64,000 nucleotides of DNA from an uncultured Barnesiella sp. (GCA_944321085.1 CALUJY010000001.1:216671-280670), one strand, 5' to 3'; numbered from the stretch's first letter, positions 9,754 through 19,265 are shown. The notes: generated by a model not told the origin, from the letters alone. Numbers and translations are program-made.

Positions 9754-11763
9754 ATGAAACACATCGAAAAACAAATTTTGCCTATTTCGGCTGCGGCGCT
9801 ATTGCTCATGTCGGGATGTCAAGGCAACGTTACCCCCGGTGATTATGACAACTACCCGGTATATGAAGGAAATGATTTGGAGTTGACGGTTGACGATGCC
9901 GGGACACATTTCGCTTTGTGGTCGCCTGCCGCCGAAGCTGTTAGGGTGAATATATACGACAGCGGCGTGGATGGCACGGCAAGCGACGTGTTGGAGATGA
10001 AGCGAGACCGTAAGGCTGCCGTGTGGCGCGCTTCGGTCGACGAACCGTTGTATGGAAAATTCTATACTTTCAGCATCAAGCAAGCGGGCGAATGGCTCGA
10101 TGAGACCCCCGGCGTGTATGCAAAGGCTGTGGGGCTGAATGGCCGCCGCGCTGCTATCGTAGATTGGAACCAAACCAGCCCCGAAGGTTGGGAAGCCGAC
10201 AAACGTCCCGAGTTGAAACAGTTTACCGATATTGTGATATATGAGATGCACCACCGTGACTTTTCGGCACATGCAGCATCGGGCAATGCCTATCCCGGTA
10301 AATTCCTTGCATTGACACAAGAGGGTACTCGTTCGCCCGAGGGTGAAGCTACGGGTATCGACCATCTGAAAGAGTTGGGCGTGACGCATGTGCACCTGTT
10401 GCCGTCGTACGACTTCGGGTCGATAGATGAGAGCCGTCCCGACAGTGCACAGTATAATTGGGGCTATGACCCACAGAACTATAATGCTCCCGAAGGCTCT
10501 TATGCAACCGATGCTGCCGACCCCGTAACCCGTATCAAGGAGATGAAGCAAATGATACAATCGCTCCACTCAAACGGGTTGCGCGTGATACTCGATGTCG
10601 TGTATAATCATACCTATGTGGGTGATGGGTCGAATTTCAGCCTGACAACTCCCGGGTATTACTATCGTCACAATGCCGATGGAAGTTATGCCAATGCGTC
10701 GGCTTGTGGCAACGAAGTGGCCTCGGAGCGCGAGATGGTGCGCCGTTATATTGTCAATTCGGTGACATATTGGGCACAAGAATACCATATAGACGGTTTC
10801 CGATTCGACCTGATGGGTATTCTCGACATAGAGACGATGAAGCAGGTGCGTGCCGCTCTCGACGAAATAGACCCTACCATATTTGTCTATGGCGAAGGAT
10901 GGGCTGCATCGGCTCCCGTATTGCCTGTCGAGCAATGTGCCATGAAGGCCAATGCCTACATGATGCCCGGTATAGCGGTGTTTAGCGACGATTTGCGCGA
11001 TGGCGTGAAGGGGCATTTCAGCGATGCTTCGGGACGTGGCTTTGCCACCGGCGCCGAAGGATGCGAAGAGAGTGTGAAATTCGGTATTGTGGGAGCGATA
11101 GAGCATCCGCAAATCGACTATGAGCTGGTCAACTACTCGAAAGCCCCATATACCAACGCACCTACGCAGGTGATAAATTATGTGTCGTGCCACGATGATA
11201 TGTGCCTCACCGATAAGCTGCGTGCCTCGATGCCCGGCAAGACCGATGCACAGTTGCAACGCTATGCCAAGTTGGCGCAGACCATCGTTTTCACCTCGCA
11301 AGGCGTTCCCTTTATGTTTGCCGGCGAAGAGGTATTCCGTGACAAGAAAGGAGTGCATAACTCGTTTACGTCGCCCGACTCCATCAATGCCATAGATTGG
11401 AGCTTGAAACGTAAAAATCGCGAGTTGTTCGATTATTACCGTTCGTTGATAGCGTTGCGCAAGGCACATCCGGCATTCCGATTGGCAAGCGGCGATGAGG
11501 TGCGCGAGCATTTGCGGTTTATAGAGGATACGCCTGCCAAAGTAGTGGCATACACCCTCGATAACCATGCCGGAGGCGACGAGTATGAACAAATTTTGGT
11601 GGCTTTCAACGGTAACGATACACCCAGCGTTATCTCCGTGCCGCAAGGCGAGTGGCGTGTATTGGTAGATAATGGCAAGATAGACTTGCAAGGAAGTCGT
11701 CGGATGACCGGTTCGAAACTCTCGGTAGCAGCCAATGCGGCACTTATCGTAGCAAGGAAATAG
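9754..11763 (+). CDS. pulA: Type I pullulanase-like GH13 lipoprotein
   Basis: 669 residues. The signal peptide ends in a lipobox (LLLMSGCQG), so the protein is lipid-anchored. An N-terminal CBM48-like domain (about 45-130, THFALWSPAAEAVRVNIYD) precedes a GH13 barrel. Conserved regions: DVVYNHT (region I), GFRFDLMG with nucleophile Asp352, FVYGEGW with acid/base Glu381, and NYVSCHDD with Asp481. The motif YNWGYDPQNYN is characteristic of the pullulanase/debranching subgroup. It hydrolyses alpha-1,6 branches of pullulan, starch or glycogen. It has its own promoter and terminator and stands outside any starch locus here. Confidence 0.92.
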   Translation: MKHIEKQILPISAAALLLMSGCQGNVTPGDYDNYPVYEGNDLELTVDDAGTHFALWSPAAEAVRVNIYDSGVDGTASDVLEMKRDRKAAVWRASVDEPLYGKFYTFSIKQAGEWLDETPGVYAKAVGLNGRRAAIVDWNQTSPEGWEADKRPELKQFTDIVIYEMHHRDFSAHAASGNAYPGKFLALTQEGTRSPEGEATGIDHLKELGVTHVHLLPSYDFGSIDESRPDSAQYNWGYDPQNYNAPEGSYATDAADPVTRIKEMKQMIQSLHSNGLRVILDVVYNHTYVGDGSNFSLTTPGYYYRHNADGSYANASACGNEVASEREMVRRYIVNSVTYWAQEYHIDGFRFDLMGILDIETMKQVRAALDEIDPTIFVYGEGWAASAPVLPVEQCAMKANAYMMPGIAVFSDDLRDGVKGHFSDASGRGFATGAEGCEESVKFGIVGAIEHPQIDYELVNYSKAPYTNAPTQVINYVSCHDDMCLTDKLRASMPGKTDAQLQRYAKLAQTIVFTSQGVPFMFAGEEVFRDKKGVHNSFTSPDSINAIDWSLKRKNRELFDYYRSLIALRKAHPAFRLASGDEVREHLRFIEDTPAKVVAYTLDNHAGGDEYEQILVAFNGNDTPSVISVPQGEWRVLVDNGKIDLQGSRRMTGSKLSVAANAALIVARK

Positions 11764-11789
11764 CAGCTGTTTTAAAAAAAATTAATTTG

Positions 11790-11828
11790 CCCGGACCTAA
11801 AATAAGAAAAGGTCCGGGTATTGTTTTT
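11790..11828 (+). terminator. Terminator after pullulanase
   Basis: An 8-bp stem (CCCGGACC at 11790-11797 with GGTCCGGG at 11811-11818), a 13-nt loop, and a TATTGTTTTT tail. The tail overlaps the -33 region of the next promoter. Confidence 0.7.
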
Positions 11829-11851
11829 ATTCGGGTATATGATTATCTTTG
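11820..11851 (+). promoter_or_regulatory. Promoter of the zapA-rny-ricT-gldH run
   Basis: ATTG (11820-11823), 20 bp, then TATCTTTG (11844-11851): a good Bacteroidota promoter 20 bp before the ATG at 11871. It is the only clear TAnnTTTG match found upstream of this run. Confidence 0.75.
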
Positions 11852-11870
11852 TAGCAAAATTTGGCGAAAC

Positions 11871-12185
11871 ATGTCTGAAAGTTCAAAAGAGATAGTCGAG
11901 CGATTGAAAAAACAGATCGAGCAGTTGATGAATCAATACTCGCTTCTTGAAGAACGATGTGCCTCTCTTGAAGAAGAGAATGAGAAGTTGCAAGCAGACT
12001 TGTCGAAAGAACGCGACGCCAACAAGCAACTCTCAAATAGTCTGTCGAAGTGCAAAATGCAATACGAGAAGTTGCAAATGTCGCAGAAAACGGCATTAAG
12101 TGTTGCTCAGGCACAAGAAAATAAGGAGCGTTTTGCCCAATTAGTGCGGGAAATAGATAAGTGTATTTCGTTGCTACAAGAATAA
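11871..12185 (+). CDS. Small coiled-coil protein upstream of zapA
   Basis: 104 residues from the ATG at 11871. An upstream in-frame start would read through the promoter and terminator, so it is rejected. Almost the whole chain is heptad-patterned (KKQIEQLMNQYSLLEERCAS, then EEENEKLQADLSKE), with no membrane segment. Its position just before zapA, 11 bp apart, suggests a division-associated coiled-coil partner comparable in shape to ZapB, but that is inference from context. Confidence 0.75.
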   Translation: MSESSKEIVERLKKQIEQLMNQYSLLEERCASLEEENEKLQADLSKERDANKQLSNSLSKCKMQYEKLQMSQKTALSVAQAQENKERFAQLVREIDKCISLLQE

Positions 12186-12196
12186 TGAAGAAATAG

Positions 12197-12529
12197 ATGG
12201 AAGACGAAAATAATATACAAAAAATACACTTACAATTGCGTGATATAGAGCAGCCTTTTTCTATGCACGTACGTCGTGACAAAGATGAAGAGAGACTGTT
12301 CCGTAGAGCGACTGAAATGATAAATAGGCAATATGACGATTACAAATCGAAAGTAAAAGATTTAGATTCGGCGTCATGTTATGCGATGATATGCTTGTTG
12401 TTTACACGGCTTTATTTAGATAGCTGTGCGAGAGAACAGGAAACGAAAAAATTATTGCAAGAGCTTGAAAAAGAGGTCGCTGCACGCCTTAATAAGACGG
12501 AAAATAAAGGTGATGACACCTTGAATTAG
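12197..12529 (+). CDS. zapA: Cell division protein ZapA
   Basis: 110 residues, usual ZapA length. The N-terminal globular part (IHLQLRDIEQPFSMHVRRDK) and the following helix (EERLFRRATEMINRQYDDYK) match the ZapA pattern. A C-terminal helical tail (ETKKLLQELEKEVAARL) would form the tetramer coiled coil. ZapA bundles FtsZ filaments at the division ring in the cytoplasm. Its neighbours are the small coiled-coil gene and RNase Y. Confidence 0.85.
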   Translation: MEDENNIQKIHLQLRDIEQPFSMHVRRDKDEERLFRRATEMINRQYDDYKSKVKDLDSASCYAMICLLFTRLYLDSCAREQETKKLLQELEKEVAARLNKTENKGDDTLN

Positions 12530-12557
12530 ATAACTTATTAACAAATAGAAATTTACC

Positions 12558-12602
12558 GCACTATTGCGCATCCCATTGCGGGGTGTGTTATAGTGCATTT
12601 TT
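12558..12602 (+). terminator. Terminator-like hairpin between zapA and rny
   Basis: Outer arms GCACTAT (12558-12564) and ATAGTGC (12590-12596) pair perfectly. Inside, CGCATCCC pairs with GGGGTGTG through G-U pairs around a short loop, and TTTTT follows at 12598-12602. No promoter motif lies between it and the rny ATG 26 bp later, so it may act as an attenuator for rny rather than a plain end. Confidence 0.7.
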
Positions 12603-12627
12603 ATTAATATACATAACAAAGTAGACC

Positions 12628-14169
12628 ATGAACATAATATTGACAGTATGCTTGGTGGCGGCCGCCTTTATTATAGGCGTAGTGTTGACGTATGTCATCA
12701 ACAAAACATTGCTTGCCAGCCGTGCCAAGACAATCATTGAAGAGGCCGAAAAAGAGGCAGAAGTGCTGACTAAGAATAAACTGCTGGAAGTAAAAGAAGA
12801 GTTCTTGCAACGCAAGGCCGAATTGGAAAAACAAGTCAATTCGCGCAACTCCAAGTTACAGTCGGCCGAGGCGAAGCTGAAACAACGTGAGATGCAACTC
12901 AACCAGCAACAAGGCGAGTTACAACGTCGCAAAAACGAGGCCGATGTAGCCCGTGCCAATTATGAAAAACAGTTAGAGGCTGTGGAGAAACGCGAGCAAG
13001 AACTCGAAAAGCTGCATAAAGCCGAAGTAGAGCATTTGGAGAAGATTTCGGGGCTCTCTGCCGAGGAGGCCAAGGAGCGTTTGGTCAATTCGCTTATCGA
13101 TGAGGCTAAAACGCAGGCTGCCTCATATATCAACGATATTATGGACGATGCCAAGCTCACCGCCAACCGCGAGGCCAAACGCATCATCATACAAAGCATA
13201 CAGCGTGTAGCGGCCGAGACGGCGATAGAAAATGCCGTGACAGTATTCCACATAGAGTCGGACGAGATAAAGGGACGTATCATCGGTCGCGAAGGTCGCA
13301 ATATACGTGCTCTCGAAGCTGCTACCGGTGTGGAGATAATCGTGGATGACACGCCCGAGGCAATCGTCCTTTCGGCATTCGACCCCGTACGCCGCGAGAT
13401 AGCCCGTCTTGCTTTGCATCAATTAGTCATCGACGGCCGTATACACCCCGCCCGTATCGAAGAGGTCGTAAGCAAAGTGCGTAAGCAGATTGAAGAAGAA
13501 ATCATCGAAACCGGTAAACGTACGGCCATAGACCTCGGTATCCATGGGCTGCATCCCGAGTTGATACGTCTTGTAGGTAAGATGAAATACCGCTCGTCGT
13601 ATGGACAAAACCTCTTGCAGCACTCGCGTGAGACGGCCAATCTGTGTGCTGTAATGGCTTCGGAGTTGGGACTGAATCCCAAGAAAGCCCGTCGCGCCGG
13701 CTTGTTGCACGATATAGGCAAAGTGCCCGATGAAGAGCCCGAGTTGCCGCACGCACTGCTGGGTATGAAACTTGCCGAGAAGTACAAGGAGAAACCCGAT
13801 ATATGCAATGCCATAGGAGCACACCACGATGAGGTGGAGATGAACAGCCTGTTGGCACCTATCGTACAAGTGTGCGATGCCATATCGGGCGCACGTCCCG
13901 GCGCACGCCGCGAGGTGGTAGAGGCTTACATCAAGCGACTGAACGATTTGGAGCAGCTGGCCTTGTCGTATCCCGGTGTGACGAAGACTTATGCCATACA
14001 GGCCGGTCGCGAGTTGCGTGTAATCGTGGGTGCCGACAAGATTGACGATGTAGAGACAGAGCGTCTGTCGGGCGAGATAGCCAAACGCATACAAGACGAG
14101 ATGACCTATCCCGGACAAGTGAAGATAACCGTTATACGGGAAACCCGTGCGGTAAGTTTCGCAAAATAA
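12628..14169 (+). CDS. rny: Ribonuclease Y
   Basis: 513 residues, standard length. Order of parts: an N-terminal membrane anchor (residues 3-25), a long coiled coil (about 28-170), a KH domain ([19 protein letters not shown], near 210), and an HD domain with [17 protein letters not shown] and the metal-binding [11 protein letters not shown] near residue 355-360. The C-terminal tail ends in [16 protein letters not shown]. This endonuclease starts mRNA decay at the inner face of the membrane. It follows zapA across a terminator-like hairpin and is followed by a RicT homologue. Confidence 0.96.
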   Translation: MNIILTVCLVAAAFIIGVVLTYVINKTLLASRAKTIIEEAEKEAEVLTKNKLLEVKEEFLQRKAELEKQVNSRNSKLQSAEAKLKQREMQLNQQQGELQRRKNEADVARANYEKQLEAVEKREQELEKLHKAEVEHLEKISGLSAEEAKERLVNSLIDEAKTQAASYINDIMDDAKLTANREAKRIIIQSIQRVAAETAIENAVTVFHIESDEIKGRIIGREGRNIRALEAATGVEIIVDDTPEAIVLSAFDPVRREIARLALHQLVIDGRIHPARIEEVVSKVRKQIEEEIIETGKRTAIDLGIHGLHPELIRLVGKMKYRSSYGQNLLQHSRETANLCAVMASELGLNPKKARRAGLLHDIGKVPDEEPELPHALLGMKLAEKYKEKPDICNAIGAHHDEVEMNSLLAPIVQVCDAISGARPGARREVVEAYIKRLNDLEQLALSYPGVTKTYAIQAGRELRVIVGADKIDDVETERLSGEIAKRIQDEMTYPGQVKITVIRETRAVSFAK

Positions 14170-14250
14170 CATTGCCGTATCGCCGTTGTCGCACCCGTCG
14201 GCCGTCGGTGTCTCGGGAGCGACAATGTATTATGATTGCAGCGTGAAACG

Positions 14251-15519
14251 ATGGATAGCATGGATAATAATATAAACGACAATATAGAGAAGAGCGACTT
14301 CGACGCACGCGAATATCGGCGGCGCGAGACGAAGCTCGACCTTACGGATTGGCTTGCCGACTTGCCCGAGGCACAGCAGGAGAGCGATTTGGTAGAGGTG
14401 CGCTTCAAGAATACGCGCAAGGGATATTATCGCAATACGACGCACTTGAAGTTGCAGGTGGGCGACATTGTTGCCGTAGAGGCATCGCCCGGACACGATA
14501 TAGGCGAGGTGACGCTGATAGGACGGTTGGTGCCGTTGCAGATGCGCAAACATGCGCCGAAACATGAGGTGGAGCTGAAACGGGTCTATCGCAAGGCAAA
14601 ACCCAACGACATAGAGAAATACGAGGAGGCCAAGGCTCGTGAGCATGACACGATGATAAAGGCGCGTAAGATTGCCGAGGATTTGGGTCTCGATATGAAG
14701 ATTGGCGATGTAGAGTATCAGGGCGATGGAAACAAGGCCATATTCTACTATATAGCCGAAGACCGGGTCGATTTCAGACAGCTCATAAAGGTGCTTGCCG
14801 ATGTGTTCAAGGTGCGCATCGAGATGAAACAGATAGGTGTGCGCCAAGAAGCCGGCCGCATAGGTGGTATAGGTCCTTGCGGTCGTGAGTTGTGTTGTTC
14901 CAAGTGGATGACCAACTTCGTGTCGGTGGCGACGAGTGCGGCGCGGTATCAGGATATTTCGCTTAATCCCCAAAAACTTGCCGGACAGTGTGCCAAGCTG
15001 AAATGTTGCCTCAACTTCGAGGTAGATGCCTACGTAGAGGCACGAAAGAAGATACCCTCGAAAGAGATAGAACTCGAAACGAAGTACAATGTCTACTATT
15101 TCTTCAAAGCCGATATTTTCAAGCGGCAAATCACCTATTCTACCGATAAGTCTATCCCTGCTAATCTGGTGACGATAGATAGCAAGCGGGCTTTTGAGGT
15201 GATAGCTCTGAATCGTAAAGGCATCAAACCCGAACGCTTGGAGGGTGAGACGCAAACACGCGAGACGGGCAACCGCAAAGATTATCATGATATTGTCGAG
15301 CAGGAGAGCCTCACGCGCTTCGATAACAAGAAGCGCAAGAAGCATCGCCAAGCTAACAATGGTGCTGCTAACGGCGAGCTGCGAAAGGCCAATACCCAAG
15401 AGCGGCGTCCCGCAGGCGAGAATGGTCAGCAACCCAAGAAAAAGAAGAAAAATGGCGCTCAAAACGGCAATAACAAGAACGGACAAGAGCACAAGCCGGG
15501 CGACATGCCGCAGCAATAG
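14251..15519 (+). CDS. ricT: RicT/YaaT-like PSP1-domain protein
   Basis: 422 residues from the ATG at 14251; a TTG 15 bp upstream is possible. The core (about 60-330) is the PSP1/YaaT domain. Cysteines cluster in CGRELCC (Cys210, 215, 216) and CAKLKCC (Cys247, 252, 253), like the Fe-S ligands of the Bacillus Ric proteins. The C-terminal 90 residues are a low-complexity Lys/Asn/Gln tail. In Bacillus, RicT works in the Y-complex that directs RNase Y cleavage. Here it sits directly after rny. No RicA or RicF homologue is seen in the window. Confidence 0.88.
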   Translation: MDSMDNNINDNIEKSDFDAREYRRRETKLDLTDWLADLPEAQQESDLVEVRFKNTRKGYYRNTTHLKLQVGDIVAVEASPGHDIGEVTLIGRLVPLQMRKHAPKHEVELKRVYRKAKPNDIEKYEEAKAREHDTMIKARKIAEDLGLDMKIGDVEYQGDGNKAIFYYIAEDRVDFRQLIKVLADVFKVRIEMKQIGVRQEAGRIGGIGPCGRELCCSKWMTNFVSVATSAARYQDISLNPQKLAGQCAKLKCCLNFEVDAYVEARKKIPSKEIELETKYNVYYFFKADIFKRQITYSTDKSIPANLVTIDSKRAFEVIALNRKGIKPERLEGETQTRETGNRKDYHDIVEQESLTRFDNKKRKKHRQANNGAANGELRKANTQERRPAGENGQQPKKKKKNGAQNGNNKNGQEHKPGDMPQQ

Positions 15520-16000
15520 CCGTCTTGGCCGATGGGCGGTTTGTATTGCCTGTGCAGCGATGTTATGGGGTTGTACAGGCCGTACTATATACGACAGCCA
15601 CAACGAAATAGACCGACAAGGCTGGGAAGCATATAATAGACAAATATTTACGGTAGATGTGCCGCGCACGGGGATGTATGACATAGATATGTTCCTCCTG
15701 CACGACAACGATTACCGTTATCGCAATGTGTGGCTTTTTGTCGACTATATGAGCCCCGACAGCTCTGTGGTTACCGATACGGTGAATTGCGTGCTTGCCG
15801 ATACGTATGGCCGGTGGTATGGCGGCGGTTGGGGGTCGTATTACCAATATGAACAGCGACTGAAAGAGGGTGTCCGGCTCGATAGCGGCCGTTATGAGGT
15901 ACGTGTGGCGCAGGGCATGCGCGAGCGTAACCTGAAAGGAATTGCGTCTGTGGGTGTGCGTGTCGTCTCTTGCCCCGATAATGAGGTATTGCCCGATTGA
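15452..16000 (+). CDS. gldH: GldH-like gliding/T9SS lipoprotein
   Basis: 182 residues if translation begins at the ATG at 15452, which lies inside the end of ricT (68-bp overlap, different frame). This is the only nearby in-frame ATG leaving a basic n-region and a hydrophobic stretch before the lipobox (AAMLWGC). The mature part matches GldH-like lipoproteins: FTVDVPRTGMYDIDMFL, YRNVWLFVDY, DTVNCVLAD. GldH is associated with gliding motility and T9SS in Bacteroidota. The gene is the last of the run from 11871. Confidence 0.78.
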   Translation: MALKTAITRTDKSTSRATCRSNSRLGRWAVCIACAAMLWGCTGRTIYDSHNEIDRQGWEAYNRQIFTVDVPRTGMYDIDMFLLHDNDYRYRNVWLFVDYMSPDSSVVTDTVNCVLADTYGRWYGGGWGSYYQYEQRLKEGVRLDSGRYEVRVAQGMRERNLKGIASVGVRVVSCPDNEVLPD

Positions 16001-16337
16001 GAGCCCGGGGTGACGGCACAACGAGAAATCTATTGTTATCGCATACACATTCCTTGATTGTTGTCATCGCGATTTGTGCCGATGGACAACAGTGGTTTTA
16101 TGTAAGATAAACCGCAACCATCTCATTCTTAATGCCTGTATCGGAAAACTTTCTTCGGAACAAATTTGGTGTCGGCTGCAGCATGGTTTGCTGCTGACTC
16201 TTCCGGGGTATATGCCTCGCTGTCAAGGCTTATGCCCACGTATGCCCTAATATGATAAATGAGGGTGTGTGGAAACTCCGGTTTCATGAAGATGAACCTA
16301 TAATCTGGGTCTTGGCTTCCCTCATCTGCTATAAAAA

Positions 16338-16376
16338 GCCCTATCATATTCCCTTTCGGGTAATGATAGGGTTTTC
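16338..16376. terminator. Bidirectional terminator between gldH and PBP1A
   Basis: CCCTATCAT (16339-16347) pairs with ATGATAGGG (16363-16371), with an inner CCC/GGG stem. It is flanked by TTTT on the plus side and AAAAA on the left, which gives a U-tract on the minus strand. It probably serves the convergent PBP1A gene, whose stop is 126 bp away. The rest of the 470-bp gap (16001-16472) shows no supported gene; a 72-codon minus-strand ORF begins inside this hairpin and is not credible. Confidence 0.75.
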
Positions 16377-16472
16377 TGTATTTGCTTCTTTTAATTTGTG
16401 CCTTCCCTGAATGCAGGGCTTAGTTCTGCCGTATCCGCATGAGGGTGGCCGTCAGTTTGTCGTTATGCGACA

Positions 16473-18842
16473 TTAGTCGAAGATACCTTCGATGCCGATG
16501 AGGTCGTCTTCATTCTGCATATCGTCGGGAGAAACGACGATTTCTTCCTCTTCCGTGTCCTCGACAAAAGGAAAGTCGAATGACAGGTCTTGTGTGTAGC
16601 CCTCGTTGAGGAGGTCGGGGTCGGCATATATCTTTTGGAAGAAAAGTCCTGCAATAGGCAGGGCCATGCTGGCGCCCTGTCCGTCGGCCATGCGGTCGAA
16701 ATGTATAGAGCGGTCTTCACCGCCTACCCATGTACCCACGACAAGATTGGGCGTGAAAGCCATAAACCAGCCGTCGGAGTTGTTGTTGGACGTACCCGTC
16801 TTGCCGCCCATAGGAGCTGTGATGTGGTAACGGAAGCGGATGCGTGCGCCGGTACCTGCGTCGATAACATCGCAAAGGATAGGAACAATGCGGTTGTATG
16901 CCCGTTCGCTGAATACTTCGGTCATGCGGGGGGTAAACTCTGAGATAACGTTGCCGTGGTTATCCTCGATTCGTGTGACGAAGACGGGGTCAACGCGTAC
17001 GCCGTTATTGGAGAAGGCTGTGTAAGCGGTGACCATCTCTTCGACCGATACCTCGACAGGTCCGAGGCAAAGCGATAGCACGGGGTCGATATAGTTGCGT
17101 ATGCCGAACGAGTGCATCATGCGGGCGAGGCTGGTAGGCGAGAGTTGCTCTATGAGCCTTGCCGAAATCCAGTTGTTCGAGGTGGTGAGAGCCCAGCGCA
17201 GCGTTACCATTTCACCTACGCGTTTGGTCGATGAGTTGCGGGGGCTCCATGTCGAGCCGTCGGCAAGGGTGAAGGTCGGTTGCGAGTTGAGGAACTTGCT
17301 GCCGGGTGTGAAACCCTCCTCCATAGCAAGAGTATATAGGAACGGCTTGATGGTAGAACCTATTTGGCGTCGTCCTATGCCGGCCATATCGTATTGGAAA
17401 TTGGAGAAGTTGGGACCTCCTACGTAGGCTTTGACCAGTCCGTTATGCGGGTCCATAACCATAAAGCCCGTACGGAGGAACGACTTCTGGTATTTGATAG
17501 AGTCTAACGGTGTCATGACGGTGTCTATCATGCCTTCGTAAGAGAACACTTGCATCTCTACCGGTGTGTTGAAAGCCTTCTCGATTTCGTCGTCGTTTGC
17601 ACCGGCGCGTTTCATGAGACGGTAGCGGTCGCTTTGCGTCATGCTGCGGCGCAAGATGCTCTCGCGTTCCTCGGCCGAGATGCTGCGCGAGAAAGGAGCG
17701 TAGCTGCGACCTTTCTTCTCGGCGAAGAAACGGGGTTGCAGGTAACCGGCGATGTGCTCCTGTACGGCTTCTTCGGCATATTGTTGCATGCGGGAGTCTA
17801 TGCCGGTGTATATTTTCAGACCGTCGCTATATATATTGTATTTAGAGCCGTCGGCTTTGCGATTTTTTTCGCACCAGCCATATACGGGATTGTTTTCCCA
17901 TGCAGTAGAGTCGTCGACATACTGTTGCATGTTCCAGCTTTCGTAGTCGCTGCGTACCGGTTTTTTGGCCGTAAGCATCATGCGCAGCCGTTCGCGGAAG
18001 TAGGGAGCCGGACCCTCTTTGTGGTCGACCGGATGGTAATCGAGCGTAAGCGGGAGCGCTTGCAGCGAGTCGCGTTCGGCACGGGTGATGTAGCCTTCTT
18101 TCTCCATTTGCGAGAGCACCACGTTGCGTCGTCCTCGTGTGCGTTCGTTGAAACGACGCGGGTTGTAGTAGGAGGGATTTTTACACATACCCACGAGGGT
18201 GGCAGCCTCTTCTATGTTGAGGTTTTGCGGTGTCTTGTTAAAATAGACGTATGCAGCCGACTGTATGCCCACTGCATTGTTGAGGAAGTCGAAGTGGTTG
18301 AGATACATGTTTATAATCTCTTCTTTGGTGTAGAACCGCTCTAACTTCACGGCGATGACCCACTCTTGGGGTTTCTGGAAAAGCCGTTCCACAACATTCT
18401 CGGCACTGGGCGAGTACAGCAGTTTAGATAATTGCTGTGTGATGGTACTGCCGCCGCCTGCGCTCTTTTGCAACAAGATGCCGCGCTTGACAAATGCGCG
18501 TAACAACGCCTTGAAGTCGATACCTGAGTGAGATGTGAAACGGGCGTCTTCGGTAGCGATGAGAGCCTCTATAAGATAGGGCGATATTTCTTTATAGTTG
18601 ACATAGACACGATTGCTGCGGCTTTGGTAGAAACGGCCGAGCACCTTGCCATCGGCCGAGTATATCTCCGATGCAAACTTGTCTTTCGGATTTTCGAGCT
18701 CTTCTATGGGAGGCATGTAGCCAATCCATCCTTGCGCTATGGCATAGAAGATGGCAATAGCAGCTACGACGATGAAAGCGAAGCCTCCCCACAGATATTT
18801 AATGACGGTGGAAGTATATTTTTTCTGTTTATTTGCGCTCAT
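16473..18842 (-). CDS. mrcA: Penicillin-binding protein 1A (class A transglycosylase/transpeptidase)
   Basis: 789 residues, normal for class A PBPs. A short cytoplasmic tail and a membrane anchor (about 15-38) precede the GT51 domain, with ATEDARFTSHSG (catalytic Glu98) and GGGSTITQQLSKLL. The transpeptidase domain has the SxxK motif GSTIKPF (Ser496), SNNW, and KTGTSNN near the C-terminus. The tail is acidic (DTEEEEIVVSPDDMQNEDD). The enzyme polymerises glycan strands and cross-links peptides in the periplasm. It has its own minus-strand promoter and terminator. Confidence 0.95.
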   Translation of the reverse strand: MSANKQKKYTSTVIKYLWGGFAFIVVAAIAIFYAIAQGWIGYMPPIEELENPKDKFASEIYSADGKVLGRFYQSRSNRVYVNYKEISPYLIEALIATEDARFTSHSGIDFKALLRAFVKRGILLQKSAGGGSTITQQLSKLLYSPSAENVVERLFQKPQEWVIAVKLERFYTKEEIINMYLNHFDFLNNAVGIQSAAYVYFNKTPQNLNIEEAATLVGMCKNPSYYNPRRFNERTRGRRNVVLSQMEKEGYITRAERDSLQALPLTLDYHPVDHKEGPAPYFRERLRMMLTAKKPVRSDYESWNMQQYVDDSTAWENNPVYGWCEKNRKADGSKYNIYSDGLKIYTGIDSRMQQYAEEAVQEHIAGYLQPRFFAEKKGRSYAPFSRSISAEERESILRRSMTQSDRYRLMKRAGANDDEIEKAFNTPVEMQVFSYEGMIDTVMTPLDSIKYQKSFLRTGFMVMDPHNGLVKAYVGGPNFSNFQYDMAGIGRRQIGSTIKPFLYTLAMEEGFTPGSKFLNSQPTFTLADGSTWSPRNSSTKRVGEMVTLRWALTTSNNWISARLIEQLSPTSLARMMHSFGIRNYIDPVLSLCLGPVEVSVEEMVTAYTAFSNNGVRVDPVFVTRIEDNHGNVISEFTPRMTEVFSERAYNRIVPILCDVIDAGTGARIRFRYHITAPMGGKTGTSNNNSDGWFMAFTPNLVVGTWVGGEDRSIHFDRMADGQGASMALPIAGLFFQKIYADPDLLNEGYTQDLSFDFPFVEDTEEEEIVVSPDDMQNEDDLIGIEGIFD

Positions 18843-18892
18843 AGCAGATGCGATGAAATATCTTGGTTATAGTGAAACTGTTTTGAATGAAA

Positions 18893-18900
18893 CAAAAGTA
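18893..18900 (-). promoter_or_regulatory. -7 element of the PBP1A gene
   Basis: On the minus strand this reads TACTTTTG (TAnnTTTG), 51 bp before the PBP1A ATG at 18842. The 18843-19170 gap otherwise holds only the divergent tRNA promoter. Confidence 0.65.
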
Positions 18901-19079
18901 GTAATTATAATCGACACAGCGAGTGAAAAAGGGGCATGAGAGGTTTATTTTTCTATCTCTTTATTGTTTGATGCCAAATTTTGGGGCAATTACAGCTCAA
19001 AATAGCGTTGTGTAACCAACTGAAACACTTTTTATTGTGATGCGGCAATGTAAAAATATGGAAAAAACAGACGAAAAAA

Positions 19080-19111
19080 GTTGCATATTCTGCCAAGAGG
19101 CGTTACCTTTG
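19080..19111 (+). promoter_or_regulatory. Promoter of tRNA-Asp
   Basis: GTTG (19080-19083), 20 bp, then TACCTTTG (19104-19111): a clean Bacteroidota promoter 60 bp before the tRNA. Confidence 0.75.
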
Positions 19112-19170
19112 CATCGCTAACGAAGAGATTTCGTCGGTTTTCATGGAAAATTTAAGGGTTATAAATTTGG

Positions 19171-19247
19171 GGTGCGTTAGTTCAGCTGGTTAGAATACAT
19201 GCCTGTCACGCATGGGGTCACGGGTTCGAGTCCCGTACGCACCGCCA
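19171..19247 (+). tRNA. tRNA-Asp (GTC)
   Basis: 77 nt. The acceptor stem is GGTGCGT/ACGCACC. The anticodon stem CATGC/GCATG encloses loop CTGTCAC with anticodon GTC. The T arm is CGGG-TTCGAGT-CCCG. Discriminator G is followed by an encoded CCA. Confidence 0.97.
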
Positions 19248-19265
19248 GTAGAAGTTAGAAATGGG

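Noticed and set aside
16129..16347. 72-codon minus-strand ORF between gldH and PBP1A
   Set aside because: Its ATG lies inside the terminator hairpin at 16338-16376, it has no promoter and no family resemblance.
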